A stretch of 64,000 bases of DNA. It comes from Herbinix sp. Lineage in GTDB: Bacteria; Bacillota; Clostridia; Lachnospirales; Lachnospiraceae. The stretch spans positions 1 to 64,000 of the forward strand of contig JAQSYO010000016.1 in the NCBI GenBank assembly GCA_029256105.1, given 5' to 3'. A program made the position numbers and the translations under genes. This document shows positions 1-9,109 of this stretch, piece by piece (the first letter of the stretch is position 1; every line of letters begins with the position of its first letter). A model generated the notes under the pieces. It ran no database searches, was not told where the DNA came from, and saw only the letters and a list, made by a program, of their open reading frames with translations.

Positions 1-1
1 T

Positions 2-175
2 ATGTCAAATGTAATCGTAAAAGACAATGAAACATTAGATAGTGCTCTCCGCAGATTCAAAAGAAACTGCGCGAAAGCCGGTATCCAGCAGGAGATCCGT
101 AAAAGGGAGCATTATGAGAAGCCGAGCGTTAGACGCAAGAAGAAGTCTGAAGCGGCAAGAAAACGTAAATATTAA
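2..175 (+). CDS. rpsU: 30S ribosomal protein S21
   Basis: Small, very basic protein of the 30S subunit; in bacteria S21 sits near the platform and helps initiation. The reading frame begins [20 protein letters not shown] and ends in the lysine/arginine-rich tail AARKRKY, giving 57 residues, the usual S21 length. The start codon lies at the second base of the window, so its ribosome-binding site and promoter are outside. It is followed directly by a strong terminator, so it is transcribed separately from the yqfC block. Identification rests on the conserved N-terminus and basic tail and is secure. Confidence 0.96.
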   Translation: MSNVIVKDNETLDSALRRFKRNCAKAGIQQEIRKREHYEKPSVRRKKKSEAARKRKY

Positions 176-188
176 TTTATTGAAAGAG

Positions 189-224
189 ACTTCCAATGGG
201 TAACCATTGGAAGTTTTTTATTTT
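189..224 (+). terminator. Rho-independent terminator of rpsU
   Basis: Perfect 11-bp stem (acttccaatgg / ccattggaagt) with a 4-base loop, followed at once by a run of T. It ends the rpsU transcript. Confidence 0.9.
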
Positions 225-417
225 ATACAATTGAAAGGGCTTGCTAGCTCAATTGTATTTCTGATCACTTCTACAGAAAGAATCTTTAATAGTCTACAAA
301 TTCAGAAAAATTCATATATTGTAGGAACAAACCATGTTCCTATAATCGAGATGCATGGCGCAAAATCAGCGCCTTATATATTAATAACAGTATCTGCGAA
401 GGATTTAGGGGGCTGTC

Positions 418-783
418 ATGAAGGATCACCTGAAATCATCCCACATGAAATTCAAAAAGAATGCAAAAAAAACGTTATATGAAGGATTGAATCAGAAAAA
501 AAAATCAAAATCGTATCAAGAGCCATCTTTTCTTGAAGAATTATCAAATCGTCTGCATTTACCAGCAGATATATTAGCTGGTGCTCCAATTATCACTGCC
601 ACAGGAAGAAATGAATTATGCTTGGAAAATTACAAGGGAATTATTGAGTATAATGGCAATCTGATAAAAGTCCAAACGAAAGTGTGTCGAATTTGCATTG
701 AAGGAAAACAACTGAATATTTTATATTTTACAGAGGACGAAATGCGTATCACCGGATATATTCAAGCAATTTACTACCAATAA
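418..783 (+). CDS. yqfC: sporulation protein YqfC (YabP/YqfC family)
   Basis: 121-residue protein. A lysine-rich N-terminus (residues 1-36) is followed by a YabP/YqfC-type beta-rich domain (about 38-120) with the run GIIEYNGNLIKVQTK. In Bacillus the yqfC-yqfD pair belongs to the mother-cell sporulation regulon; its molecular function is not settled. The start at 418 is chosen because a purine-rich site (aggggg) lies just upstream. An overlapping reading frame further upstream has no such site. It sits 28 bases before yqfD, as in many spore formers, and heads the yqfC-yqfD-phoH-HD-ybeY block. Confidence 0.85.
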   Translation: MKDHLKSSHMKFKKNAKKTLYEGLNQKKKSKSYQEPSFLEELSNRLHLPADILAGAPIITATGRNELCLENYKGIIEYNGNLIKVQTKVCRICIEGKQLNILYFTEDEMRITGYIQAIYYQ

Positions 784-811
784 TTACTACTTTACAACGG
801 GGGGTAATCAC

Positions 812-2053
812 ATGTTAATTAAGCTGATAAACTGGTTCCGTGGCTTTCTCTGTGTCCGGATTCGTGGAGCTGCTCCGGAGCGGTTTATTAATTTGTGCTG
901 CAATAAGAAAATTTTCATTTGGGATTTAAGACGAATTGAAGAGGATTACCAATTCCATATCTCTATTAAAAATTATAAAAAACTCAAACCAATTGCAAAG
1001 AAAACAGGCATGGTTCCAAAAATTACGCAAAAGTCAGGCTTCCCTTTCTTAATGCATCGTTATCGTAATAGAAAAGGATTTTTTGCGGGGGTACTAATTT
1101 GTACAATCTTGGTATACATAATGTCATTATTTATTTGGGATATTAGCATCCTTGGCGGGTCTAAGTATACACCTGAGGCAATGATTAAATTTCTAGATGA
1201 AAATGAAACATATACCGGAATTAAGAAAAAGAAGGTTGATTGTCAAGAAATTGAGGAAACCATACGATTGGCATATAACGACATCGGTTGGGTTTCTGCA
1301 GAAATAAAGGGAACAAGGCTAATAATTAAGATAACTGAAACCAATATGCCGGCTCCAGCGGAGATTGCTATTGCACCAAGTCATATGGTAGCAACTAAGA
1401 ATAGTATCATAAAAAAAATCATTACACGATCAGGAACCCCACTTGTAAAAGAAGGTGATGTTGTTAAAAAGGGAGATATTCTAGTTTCTGGAATTAATAC
1501 GATTTTGGATGATTTTAATGTTCCGCTCAGTAAGAAAGCTATAGTGGCAGATGCAGATATCGTATGTAAATCTTTTTATGATTATCATGAAGAATTTCCA
1601 ATGAGCTATATTGACAAAATATATACACAGGATAATAAAAAAGGATATTTTATCTCTTTCTTTGGTAAAAAATTATTTTTATATAATCCTAGAAATTCAT
1701 ACGATAAATATGATATAATTGTAAACGAAAATAAGCTTCATGTAACAGATAGTTTTTATCTTCCATTTCGGTATGGGACAATTACGACAAGAGAATATGC
1801 CGATGAAAAGAAAAACTATACGGAGGATGAGGCTATTTTGATTGCAGAAGCAAGGCTAAAAAGATATTTTAAAAGATTAAATGAAAATCATGTTTTAATT
1901 ACTGAAAATAATGTTAAAATATCAATAGAGAATAATAAATGTATTGCTCAGGGCAGAATTCTTGTTGAAGAACCAGCATGGGAGTATAAAACAATACAGG
2001 AAGATGAGTGGAGGATCGAGCAGACAGATGAGCTTAACGGAGACGATCATTGA
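812..2053 (+). CDS. yqfD: sporulation protein YqfD
   Basis: 413-residue sporulation membrane protein. It has an N-terminal cytoplasmic part (1-85), one clear transmembrane segment (about 89-109), then a long domain expected on the outer side of that membrane. Length and organisation match the YqfD family, which is co-expressed with YqfC and needed for normal sporulation in Bacillus. The start is supported by a strong ribosome site (acggggggt) eight bases upstream. The 3' end overlaps the likely start of phoH by 26 bases, suggesting translational coupling. Confidence 0.88.
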   Translation: MLIKLINWFRGFLCVRIRGAAPERFINLCCNKKIFIWDLRRIEEDYQFHISIKNYKKLKPIAKKTGMVPKITQKSGFPFLMHRYRNRKGFFAGVLICTILVYIMSLFIWDISILGGSKYTPEAMIKFLDENETYTGIKKKKVDCQEIEETIRLAYNDIGWVSAEIKGTRLIIKITETNMPAPAEIAIAPSHMVATKNSIIKKIITRSGTPLVKEGDVVKKGDILVSGINTILDDFNVPLSKKAIVADADIVCKSFYDYHEEFPMSYIDKIYTQDNKKGYFISFFGKKLFLYNPRNSYDKYDIIVNENKLHVTDSFYLPFRYGTITTREYADEKKNYTEDEAILIAEARLKRYFKRLNENHVLITENNVKISIENNKCIAQGRILVEEPAWEYKTIQEDEWRIEQTDELNGDDH

Positions 2054-3092
2054 TATACCTGCAGAACATGAAAAAAATGTATTTGGCGGTTTTGATGTAT
2101 ATGCAAAAATTATTGAACGAGCTTTTAATGTTACGATTATAGCCAGAAATGGTGAGATAAAAGTGATTGGAGCAAATGAGGATGTAGTTAGGGCGAAAAG
2201 TGTATTTGTACAGCTATTAGAACTGTCAAAACGCGGGAATCAGATTACAGAACAGAATGTAAATTATGCAATTTCATTATGTTATGAAGATAAAGAACGT
2301 GAAATCGTTGAGATTGATAAAGACTTAATCTGTCACACCATTAGTGGAAAACCGATTAAACCAAAGACAATTGGACAAAAAACTTATGTGGATTTAATTC
2401 GTAAAAAAATGATCGTATTCGGTGTAGGGCCGGCAGGAACCGGTAAAACCTATCTGGCAATGGCAATGGGTATTACTGCGTTTAAAAATGATGAAGTTAG
2501 TAAGATCATTTTAACTCGTCCTGCAATTGAAGCAGGAGAGAAATTGGGCTTTTTACCAGGTGATTTACAAAGTAAGGTAGATCCTTATCTGAGACCACTG
2601 TATGATGCATTATATCAGATAATGGGACCGGAAGCTTATTTGAAAAACACGGAGAAAGGGCTGATTGAGGTTGCCCCGCTTGCATATATGAGAGGTAGAA
2701 CGCTGGAGAATGCATTTATAATCCTTGATGAAGCGCAAAACACAACTCCGGCACAGATGAAGATGTTCTTAACCAGAATTGGGTTTGGATCAAAAGTAGT
2801 AATAACCGGTGACTTAACACAGAAGGACTTACCAATAGGATCAAAATCAGGACTCGATGTTGCTCTCAATGTTCTTAGTAAAATAGAAGATATTGGTTTT
2901 TCTTATTTGACGAGCCAAGATGTTGTAAGACATCCATTGGTTCAAAAGATTGTAAAAGCCTATGATTCTTATGAAGAAAAGCAAAAACGGTTTGAAATCA
3001 AGACGCAAGAACAAGGAAGACAAAAAAGGGTAAGTAAAATAAATTATAGATCCGAGAAAATCAGGGGAAACCGAGATGAGAGCAGGCAATAA
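2028..3092 (+). CDS. phoH: PhoH family ATPase/ribonuclease-associated protein
   Basis: PhoH-like P-loop ATPase of about 354 residues. Walker A GPAGTGKT lies at about 134-141 and Walker B FIILDEAQ at about 230-237, with the family motifs TRPAIEAGEKLGFLPGD and SGLDVALNVL. A longer in-frame extension to 1944 exists, but the ATG at 2028 has the gtggagg site upstream and gives the normal N-terminus (MSLTETIIDIP). PhoH proteins are ATPases linked to RNA metabolism and nearly always neighbour ybeY, as here. It overlaps yqfD by 26 bases and the following HD gene by 17, so the block is tightly coupled. Confidence 0.92.
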   Translation: MSLTETIIDIPAEHEKNVFGGFDVYAKIIERAFNVTIIARNGEIKVIGANEDVVRAKSVFVQLLELSKRGNQITEQNVNYAISLCYEDKEREIVEIDKDLICHTISGKPIKPKTIGQKTYVDLIRKKMIVFGVGPAGTGKTYLAMAMGITAFKNDEVSKIILTRPAIEAGEKLGFLPGDLQSKVDPYLRPLYDALYQIMGPEAYLKNTEKGLIEVAPLAYMRGRTLENAFIILDEAQNTTPAQMKMFLTRIGFGSKVVITGDLTQKDLPIGSKSGLDVALNVLSKIEDIGFSYLTSQDVVRHPLVQKIVKAYDSYEEKQKRFEIKTQEQGRQKRVSKINYRSEKIRGNRDESRQ

Positions 3093-4497
3093 GCAGATAG
3101 ACACAAAAGAATTACTACAAATTAAAGGTTCGAAAAGCATAGATCAGGTAAATGATAGTAATCAAAATTCAATTTTGATTACTATCTTACCAGTATTTTC
3201 CATGATAGTCGCAATATTACCTGGAATTATGATGAAAGCATCGGGCATTCATATTGCAAAGGTTGGCATTTTAACGCTAATTCTTACCTCCGCTTCTGCC
3301 TTCTATATCCGATTAAATGCAGAAAATATATTAAATAAAAAGCTGGCGAAGACCATAATTACGGTAAGTTATCTGGCCTCCATCTGTCTATTACTTCTGG
3401 TACAAGCTCCAGAGACCTTTAGTTTTTGGATGATTGGTGGACTTTTAGTAGCAATGTTAATTGACAGTAAGCTTGGTCTACTACTGCATTTTAATCTTTC
3501 GTTTATCTTAGGAATAACATTGTCCTCACGACCAGAGATTGTGATACACATCTTAATTATCGGCGTGTTAATGAGTCTGCTTGCAGGGGCATTAAAGCAA
3601 AGAACAACCGTAATCTACGCGATTATTATTATTTTATCAACAAATATTACATTATCTTTTGCAATCAACAATTTTATTTTTGATACAAATGTAAATTTCA
3701 ATTATATGAATTCATTATTTAGTATCTTAGCAATACTTATAATAACATTTTTCATTGGCCTTATATATGACAAGACTTATTCGGAAAATAACATTGCGAA
3801 AGAAGCTATTAATAATTCGACACAAGCCCTCGCGGTTCAAGAAATGAATACAGCGCATAGCGGTGTATCACAAGAAGTTTCAGCTACTCCAAGTCTTGAG
3901 CTGGAATTAAATCAGGAAGTGGATCCAAAGGAATTAGAGACTTCTGAAATCTTAGAGGACTATGATTCGAACAAAAATTTAAGCGATTGGACAAGCTATG
4001 ATAAACTTTGCGATGATAACAATGAGTTGATTAATAAATTGAAGCAATTTTCAGAAAGTCTATATACCCATTCGCTTCACATTGGAGATTTATCTTGCCG
4101 TGCAGCAAAGGAAATCGGTGCGAATGATATCATTGCCAAGGCAGGTGGACTTTATCATGAGATAGGTAAAATTAACGGAAAGAATTATATCGAAGAGGGA
4201 TTGATTATTGCAGAGGTTTATGCATTTCCTAAAGAACTTAAAGCAATATTGAAGGAGCATAATATCAAGTACGAGAAACCAAGCTCGGTGGAAGCAGCTA
4301 TCGTAATGCTATCGGATAATGTGGTATCTACGATTGAGTACATAGAAAAGACCGAGGATAACAAATTTACAACGAATAAAATCATTGATAATATCTTTCA
4401 AATGCGAATGGATAAAGGGACTTTTGATGCCGCGAATTTATCATTGAAAGATTTTAAAAAGTTGAAGGAGTTTTATCAAAAGGAATTTAGTAAATAA
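3076..4497 (+). CDS. PgpH/YqfF-like membrane protein with degenerate HD domain
   Basis: 473-residue protein with about seven or eight hydrophobic segments (residues 33-235), a polar linker (240-325) and a C-terminal HD-type domain (about 328-440). It occupies the place of yqfF/pgpH, the c-di-AMP phosphodiesterase, between phoH and ybeY. It is much shorter than the usual roughly 700 residues and has no extracellular 7TMR-HDED domain. The metal-site motif reads YHEIGK (H361-E362) where the family has H-D, and the later His-His pair is H395-N396; H332 and D414 remain. It may be inactive, altered in substrate, or a c-di-AMP sensor. It overlaps phoH by 17 bases. Confidence 0.75.
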   Translation: MRAGNKQIDTKELLQIKGSKSIDQVNDSNQNSILITILPVFSMIVAILPGIMMKASGIHIAKVGILTLILTSASAFYIRLNAENILNKKLAKTIITVSYLASICLLLLVQAPETFSFWMIGGLLVAMLIDSKLGLLLHFNLSFILGITLSSRPEIVIHILIIGVLMSLLAGALKQRTTVIYAIIIILSTNITLSFAINNFIFDTNVNFNYMNSLFSILAILIITFFIGLIYDKTYSENNIAKEAINNSTQALAVQEMNTAHSGVSQEVSATPSLELELNQEVDPKELETSEILEDYDSNKNLSDWTSYDKLCDDNNELINKLKQFSESLYTHSLHIGDLSCRAAKEIGANDIIAKAGGLYHEIGKINGKNYIEEGLIIAEVYAFPKELKAILKEHNIKYEKPSSVEAAIVMLSDNVVSTIEYIEKTEDNKFTTNKIIDNIFQMRMDKGTFDAANLSLKDFKKLKEFYQKEFSK

Positions 4498-4597
4498 AGA
4501 TCATACTAACCCACCATAGTCACATAGGGGCTGTACAGTTTGGAATTATCTACATACGAAGGTATATGTAATATTAAATCAGAAAGGTAATAATTTA

Positions 4598-5095
4598 ATG
4601 ACTATAAATTTTGAATATGAAGCAACGGAGCAATTGAATTTTGATTATGAGGAATTATTAAAAAAGGTAGTGGAAGAGTGTCTGGATTATGAGGAGTGTC
4701 CCTTTGAAACGGAGGTTAGTATCCTATTCACCAATGACCTTGATATTCAACAAATCAATCAAGAATTTAGAGGAATAGATGCTGCGACAGATGTATTATC
4801 GTTTCCGTCCATCGAATATGAGACTCCTGGCGATTTCTCTATGCTTGAAGATTCCGTTGTAGATTGCTTTCATCCCGAGTCTGGAGAATTGCTACTGGGA
4901 GACATCGTAATATCAGTTGATAGAGCTAAGTTACAAGCGAAGGAATATGATCATTCTTTAGAAAGAGAGATAGCCTTCCTTACAGCTCACAGTATGTTCC
5001 ATCTTATGGGATATGACCATATGGAGGAAGAGGAAAGAATTTGTATGGAAGCAAAGCAGAAGGATGTGTTAGATAAGCTTCATATACTTAGGTGA
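4598..5095 (+). CDS. ybeY: endoribonuclease YbeY (rRNA maturation factor)
   Basis: 165-residue zinc endoribonuclease that acts in 16S rRNA 3'-end maturation and ribosome quality control. The zinc motif is HSMFHLMGYDH with H131, H135 and H141 in the family spacing; the usual HG at its start is HS here. The upstream motif FRGIDAATDVLSFP is characteristic. A ribosome site (gaaagg) precedes the ATG. It lies 100 bases after the HD-domain gene and continues the conserved phoH-HD-ybeY order; dgkA, cdd and era, which often follow, are absent. Confidence 0.95.
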   Translation: MTINFEYEATEQLNFDYEELLKKVVEECLDYEECPFETEVSILFTNDLDIQQINQEFRGIDAATDVLSFPSIEYETPGDFSMLEDSVVDCFHPESGELLLGDIVISVDRAKLQAKEYDHSLEREIAFLTAHSMFHLMGYDHMEEEERICMEAKQKDVLDKLHILR

Positions 5096-5133
5096 GGATT
5101 TCATATATTACATGGGAAGGGTAAGGTTTTGAC

Positions 5134-6240
5134 ATGAGAAAAATTTCTTATTTTATACTGTTATCAGTGACAATGTTATTACTAATCGGTTGTAAAAAGA
5201 AAAGTGATGATGGAGCAATCAAAGATTTGGATGATGCTACAAAAAATCCAACAATTACGATACAACCTACAGATCCTCCAGCTGTAGTTAGTGTTACTCA
5301 AGTACCGGAGGAGAACCACGAAGGACAGATGAAAAGTTATCTTAGTGGTCTATGGGTACCGGAGGAAATCGGTAAGAAGCGCCCTTATGCATTTCAATTC
5401 AATAACTTCAAGACGGTATCCAATCAATGGGGTATTGGACAAGCAGATATTGTATATGAGTGCATAGTGGAAGGTGGAATTACAAGATTACTAGGTATCG
5501 GCGAGAATTATACAGGCGATCGCATTGGATCTACCCGAAGCGCCAGACATTACTTTGTAAGTATCGCAGATGAATATGATTCGATTTATATTCACTATGG
5601 TAAGACGAAATATGCTGTAAGTAAAATCAAGGAGCTCGGTATTAATGACCTAGATGGAGATTCCGGTATCGGAACCACCGTATTTTACCGTGATAAGTCA
5701 ATAAAAGCACCTCACAATGCTTTTGCAAGTGTGGAAGGCATTCTGGCTGGTATTGAGAAAAAAGGTTATGAGACACAATATAAAGAAGGTTATAAACCAC
5801 ATTATTCCTTTTATGAAGGTGATACAGATTTAACTTCGACTTCAAATGTGAATAAGATATCGATCAACTTTTCTGCATACAACTCGCCATATCTTAAGTA
5901 TGATGCAACGGACAAACTTTATTACCGTTACCAATTCGGAGCTGCACATAAGGATTCTTTAACCGGTAAGCAGCTTGCCTTTAAGAATGTTATAATTCAG
6001 TTTGTAAAGGAATGGGATATTGATAGGAATGATTATCAAACTATGGATTTAGAAGATGCAAGTGGTGAAGGTTATTACATCACCAATGGTAAGATGATTC
6101 CAATTACCTGGAAGAAGAAAGAAGCGACCAGATGGATGCGTTATTATAATGAAGCAGGAGAAGAGCTTACGATTAATCCGGGGAAGACCTTCATCGCATT
6201 ATTTCCAAGAGACAGAACGGAAGATGTTGAAATTGAATAA
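5134..6240 (+). CDS. DUF3048 (YerB-like) lipoprotein
   Basis: 368-residue lipoprotein. The N-terminus MRKISYFILLSVTMLLLIGC is a type II signal peptide with lipobox LIGC (cysteine 20), so the protein should be anchored to the outer face of the membrane. After a Pro/Thr-rich linker (about 40-65), residues 75-365 form the two-part DUF3048 fold, with family-like stretches such as GDRIGSTRSARHYF and FYRDKSIKAPHNAF. The family's function is unknown; B. subtilis YerB is a relative. It lies 38 bases after ybeY and may be read through from it. Confidence 0.85.
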   Translation: MRKISYFILLSVTMLLLIGCKKKSDDGAIKDLDDATKNPTITIQPTDPPAVVSVTQVPEENHEGQMKSYLSGLWVPEEIGKKRPYAFQFNNFKTVSNQWGIGQADIVYECIVEGGITRLLGIGENYTGDRIGSTRSARHYFVSIADEYDSIYIHYGKTKYAVSKIKELGINDLDGDSGIGTTVFYRDKSIKAPHNAFASVEGILAGIEKKGYETQYKEGYKPHYSFYEGDTDLTSTSNVNKISINFSAYNSPYLKYDATDKLYYRYQFGAAHKDSLTGKQLAFKNVIIQFVKEWDIDRNDYQTMDLEDASGEGYYITNGKMIPITWKKKEATRWMRYYNEAGEELTINPGKTFIALFPRDRTEDVEIE

Positions 6241-6310
6241 TAATTTGTAATTGAATTATTATGGAATTATTATGAATTTTAAAAGAAAATTATACGCAAA
6301 TTATTGATAA

Positions 6311-6424
6311 ATATATAAAGAAAATATAGGTAAATTTATAAAGAAATTTATAGATAAAAATTATAAAGAAAATTATAAAGAAAATATATAAGTGAAATAA
6401 TTAAATGAAATTATAAAGTGAAAT
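6311..6424. repeat. AT-rich degenerate direct repeats
   Basis: Part of a gene-free stretch (6241-6536). The string (a)ttataaagaaa recurs about five times at irregular 12-24 base spacing. No open frame, hairpin or promoter could be singled out. Confidence 0.6.
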
Positions 6425-6536
6425 GTTGAAATAATAATACAAAAAAATCTTTGAGAATATGATATTCATTAATATAAAATGTTTCATTATTATTTATAAT
6501 TTATTGATTTACTTAGGATGAATGAAGGAGAGAGTT

Positions 6537-8216
6537 ATGTCTGCAAAAAATAAAAGCAACCACTTTTTGGTACAGGGGAGTATATTGGCGGCAACCTCTC
6601 TGATTGTTCGTATGATTGGTTTGTTGTATCGGATTCCGATGCAGAAGTATATCGGTGATGAGGGTATGGGTTATTATACAAATACATTTGAAATATATAA
6701 CATTGCATTAATTCTTTCTTCGTACAGTCTACCAATGGCAGTATCAAAATTAGTGGCGGTGCGAAGAAGTAAAAAAGAACATCGAAATGCTTATCGTATT
6801 TTTTTATCAGCTATGACGATTGCAATTGCGGTAGGGTTAATTGCTACTTTGATTATATTTTTCGGAGCAAATTTCATTGCAAATGTAATTTATGAAAGTC
6901 CAAATATTGCTTTACCACTAATGATTTTAGCTCCAACGATATTTGTTTTTGCAGTTATGGGGGTATTAAGAGGATTTTTCCAGGGTAAGAATACCATGAT
7001 ACCGACAGCAATATCTCAAGTTCTAGAGCAAATTATTAATGCGGTTGTCAGTATTGTTGCTGCTTATTTACTTGTTCGTAATTATAGTGGGAATATTAAT
7101 GTTGCCTCCTATGGAGCGGCTGGAGGTACTTTAGGGACCTTTACTGGTGCTTGTATCGGATTATTCTTTTTACTTTTTGTGTTCGTATTATATAAACCAG
7201 TAATAAACAAACAAATGCGAAATGATAAAGAAAGTAGTCGAGAATCATATAAAACGATTTATAAACTATTGTTCATTACGATAGCACCAATCATCTTAAG
7301 CCAAACAGTATATCAAATCAGTGGTTTTCTAGATGGAGTACTATTCATGCAAATTATGGGTACGAAACAAATCTCAACCTTTGACATGGAAGTACTGGAG
7401 AAAGCAGTATCTGGAAGTCTTTATACAGAGGATTTCCGTAATACGTTAATTGGTATCTATGGAATAAAATATCGATTACTCACCAATGTTCCGGTAGCAA
7501 TTGCAACCGCGTTCGCGGCCTCCATCGTAACTACAATTGCAGCAGCAAATGCACGTGGCATGCAAGAGGTGATTCGAAGAAAAGTGCATGTTGCAATTAA
7601 ATTTAATATGATTATAGCGATTCCCTCTGCAGTAGGAATGGGAGTATTGGCTTCACCACTATTACAACTGATATATGGGGATGCGAATCACTTACCGGCA
7701 AACTTTCTTAGACTAGGTTCTATTTCAATTATTTTTTATGCGTTATCAACCATCTCTTCTGCCATTTTACAGGGAATTAATAAATTGAGAGTCCCAGTAA
7801 TTAATTCAGCCATTTCCTTAGGATTTCATATTGTATTAGTTTTTGTATTATTAACCTTTACACCCTTGAGTGCGTATGCTTTAGTTATCGGTAATGTTAC
7901 CTTTGCCTTAGTGGTATGTATCCTTAATTGGGTTTCAATTGCAAAGCATCTGGAGTATCAACAGGAAATAATAAAAACCTTTATAATCCCGACAGTCAGT
8001 GCAGGCTTGATGGGTGTTGCAGCCTTCTTTACTTATCAGGGTATGAAGCTATTAACTAACAGCAACATAGTATCATCTTTGGTTGCTATACTAATAGCAA
8101 TACTCGTATATTTTATATTACTTATCTTTTTAAGAGGAGTTGACGAAGAAGAATTGTCCTTTATACCAAAGGGTGGAACAATTATTCAAATATTAAAGAG
8201 GTTACATTTACTGTAA
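6537..8216 (+). CDS. polysaccharide/lipid flippase, MATE/MurJ superfamily (SpoVB-like)
   Basis: 559-residue integral membrane protein with about 14 hydrophobic segments. The N-terminus (VQGSILAATSLIVRMIGLLYRIPM) is typical of the oligosaccharide flippase group that includes SpoVB, MurJ and YtgP. Such proteins move lipid-linked precursors of peptidoglycan or spore cortex across the membrane. The ATG at 6537 is preferred over one 15 bases upstream because gaaggag sits at ideal distance before it. The next gene, a BofC-like secreted protein, follows within 53 bases. Which lipid-linked substrate is moved cannot be read from sequence. Confidence 0.85.
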   Translation: MSAKNKSNHFLVQGSILAATSLIVRMIGLLYRIPMQKYIGDEGMGYYTNTFEIYNIALILSSYSLPMAVSKLVAVRRSKKEHRNAYRIFLSAMTIAIAVGLIATLIIFFGANFIANVIYESPNIALPLMILAPTIFVFAVMGVLRGFFQGKNTMIPTAISQVLEQIINAVVSIVAAYLLVRNYSGNINVASYGAAGGTLGTFTGACIGLFFLLFVFVLYKPVINKQMRNDKESSRESYKTIYKLLFITIAPIILSQTVYQISGFLDGVLFMQIMGTKQISTFDMEVLEKAVSGSLYTEDFRNTLIGIYGIKYRLLTNVPVAIATAFAASIVTTIAAANARGMQEVIRRKVHVAIKFNMIIAIPSAVGMGVLASPLLQLIYGDANHLPANFLRLGSISIIFYALSTISSAILQGINKLRVPVINSAISLGFHIVLVFVLLTFTPLSAYALVIGNVTFALVVCILNWVSIAKHLEYQQEIIKTFIIPTVSAGLMGVAAFFTYQGMKLLTNSNIVSSLVAILIAILVYFILLIFLRGVDEEELSFIPKGGTIIQILKRLHLL

Positions 8217-8268
8217 TTGTATAAACAAGTAAATAATGGAGATAATAATGCCGAAGGAGTGGTTTTGT

Positions 8269-8934
8269 ATGAAGCTGAAAAAGGCATCTATTTATCTCTT
8301 GAGTTTTACAACATTATGTATTGTGTTCAGCGCATGTTATTATATGAGCTATCTTCATGCTTTGAATAATTTTAATCAAAAGGCTATTGAACAAAAGGAT
8401 TTACTTCTTACTCTGACGAAAAATGTTAGTCCGACGCCAGTAGCTATTGTTGAGGGAGCTGATGATAGCGTTTCTACTATTCAAGTAGAGACAACAGTTC
8501 AACCGAACATGAAATATACGTTGGAGAATTATGATATGAAATCCAATACCTCAGAGACTGAGGAATTAAATCCCCCGGCTTATATGATTGGCCTTACGAG
8601 GGAAGAAATATTGCAGTATATTGATGATTATATGAGCGATATGCCTTTATCCGAATATAATAAAGGTCTAATTTCATATGAACTAGTATCTTTTTCCGAA
8701 AAAGAGATAAAGATTAAGAAGAGTTATAATGAAGATTTTGTTCCATTTCGTTTTTATGTTGTTGTCAAAGACGGTTATGTCGTAGTTTTTAACAGTGATT
8801 TGAAGAGTGTATACAGTTATACCCATATTCTGGCAAAGGATCTTCCGGAAGAGGACCGCATTTCACTTAGCCAAGGAATTTATGTGAATAGCTTGGATGA
8901 GCTGTATGCATTACTGGAGAGTTATTCAAGTTAA
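8269..8934 (+). CDS. membrane-anchored protein with BofC-like C-terminal domain
   Basis: 221-residue protein with one N-terminal transmembrane or signal-anchor segment (about 6-28), a Thr/Ser-rich linker and a C-terminal domain (about 105-221). That domain resembles the BofC C-terminal region (GYVVVFNSDLKSVYSYTHI, LPEED, GIYVNSLDELYALLE). In Bacillus BofC restrains forespore signalling, but here only the domain resemblance is visible and the role is open. The start at 8269 is chosen because gaaggag lies nine bases upstream; an ATG at 8236 has no such site. It follows the flippase closely and is probably co-transcribed. Confidence 0.65.
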   Translation: MKLKKASIYLLSFTTLCIVFSACYYMSYLHALNNFNQKAIEQKDLLLTLTKNVSPTPVAIVEGADDSVSTIQVETTVQPNMKYTLENYDMKSNTSETEELNPPAYMIGLTREEILQYIDDYMSDMPLSEYNKGLISYELVSFSEKEIKIKKSYNEDFVPFRFYVVVKDGYVVVFNSDLKSVYSYTHILAKDLPEEDRISLSQGIYVNSLDELYALLESYSS

Positions 8935-9039
8935 ATTTATTAATGCTGTTAAGATGAAAGTTATTTCTATCTCTGTAATGTGCAATATTAAAATACGATT
9001 AAGAAACTATAAAGAAAGACTTATATTACAAAGAAATGC

Positions 9040-9068
9040 TTGAAATAATGCCTCGGGTAAAATATAAT
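9040..9068 (+). promoter_or_regulatory. sigma-A type promoter for the 9110 oxidoreductase
   Basis: TTGAAA, 17-base spacer, TATAAT, ending 41 bases before the GTG start. Confidence 0.6.
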
Positions 9069-9109
9069 GAAACAAACATAAAATCGTTTGTAAATGGGAG
9101 GCTGTTCAA

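Noticed and set aside
207..482. 91-residue plus-strand open frame overlapping yqfC
   Set aside because: It begins inside the rpsU terminator, has no ribosome site and overlaps the well-supported yqfC start.
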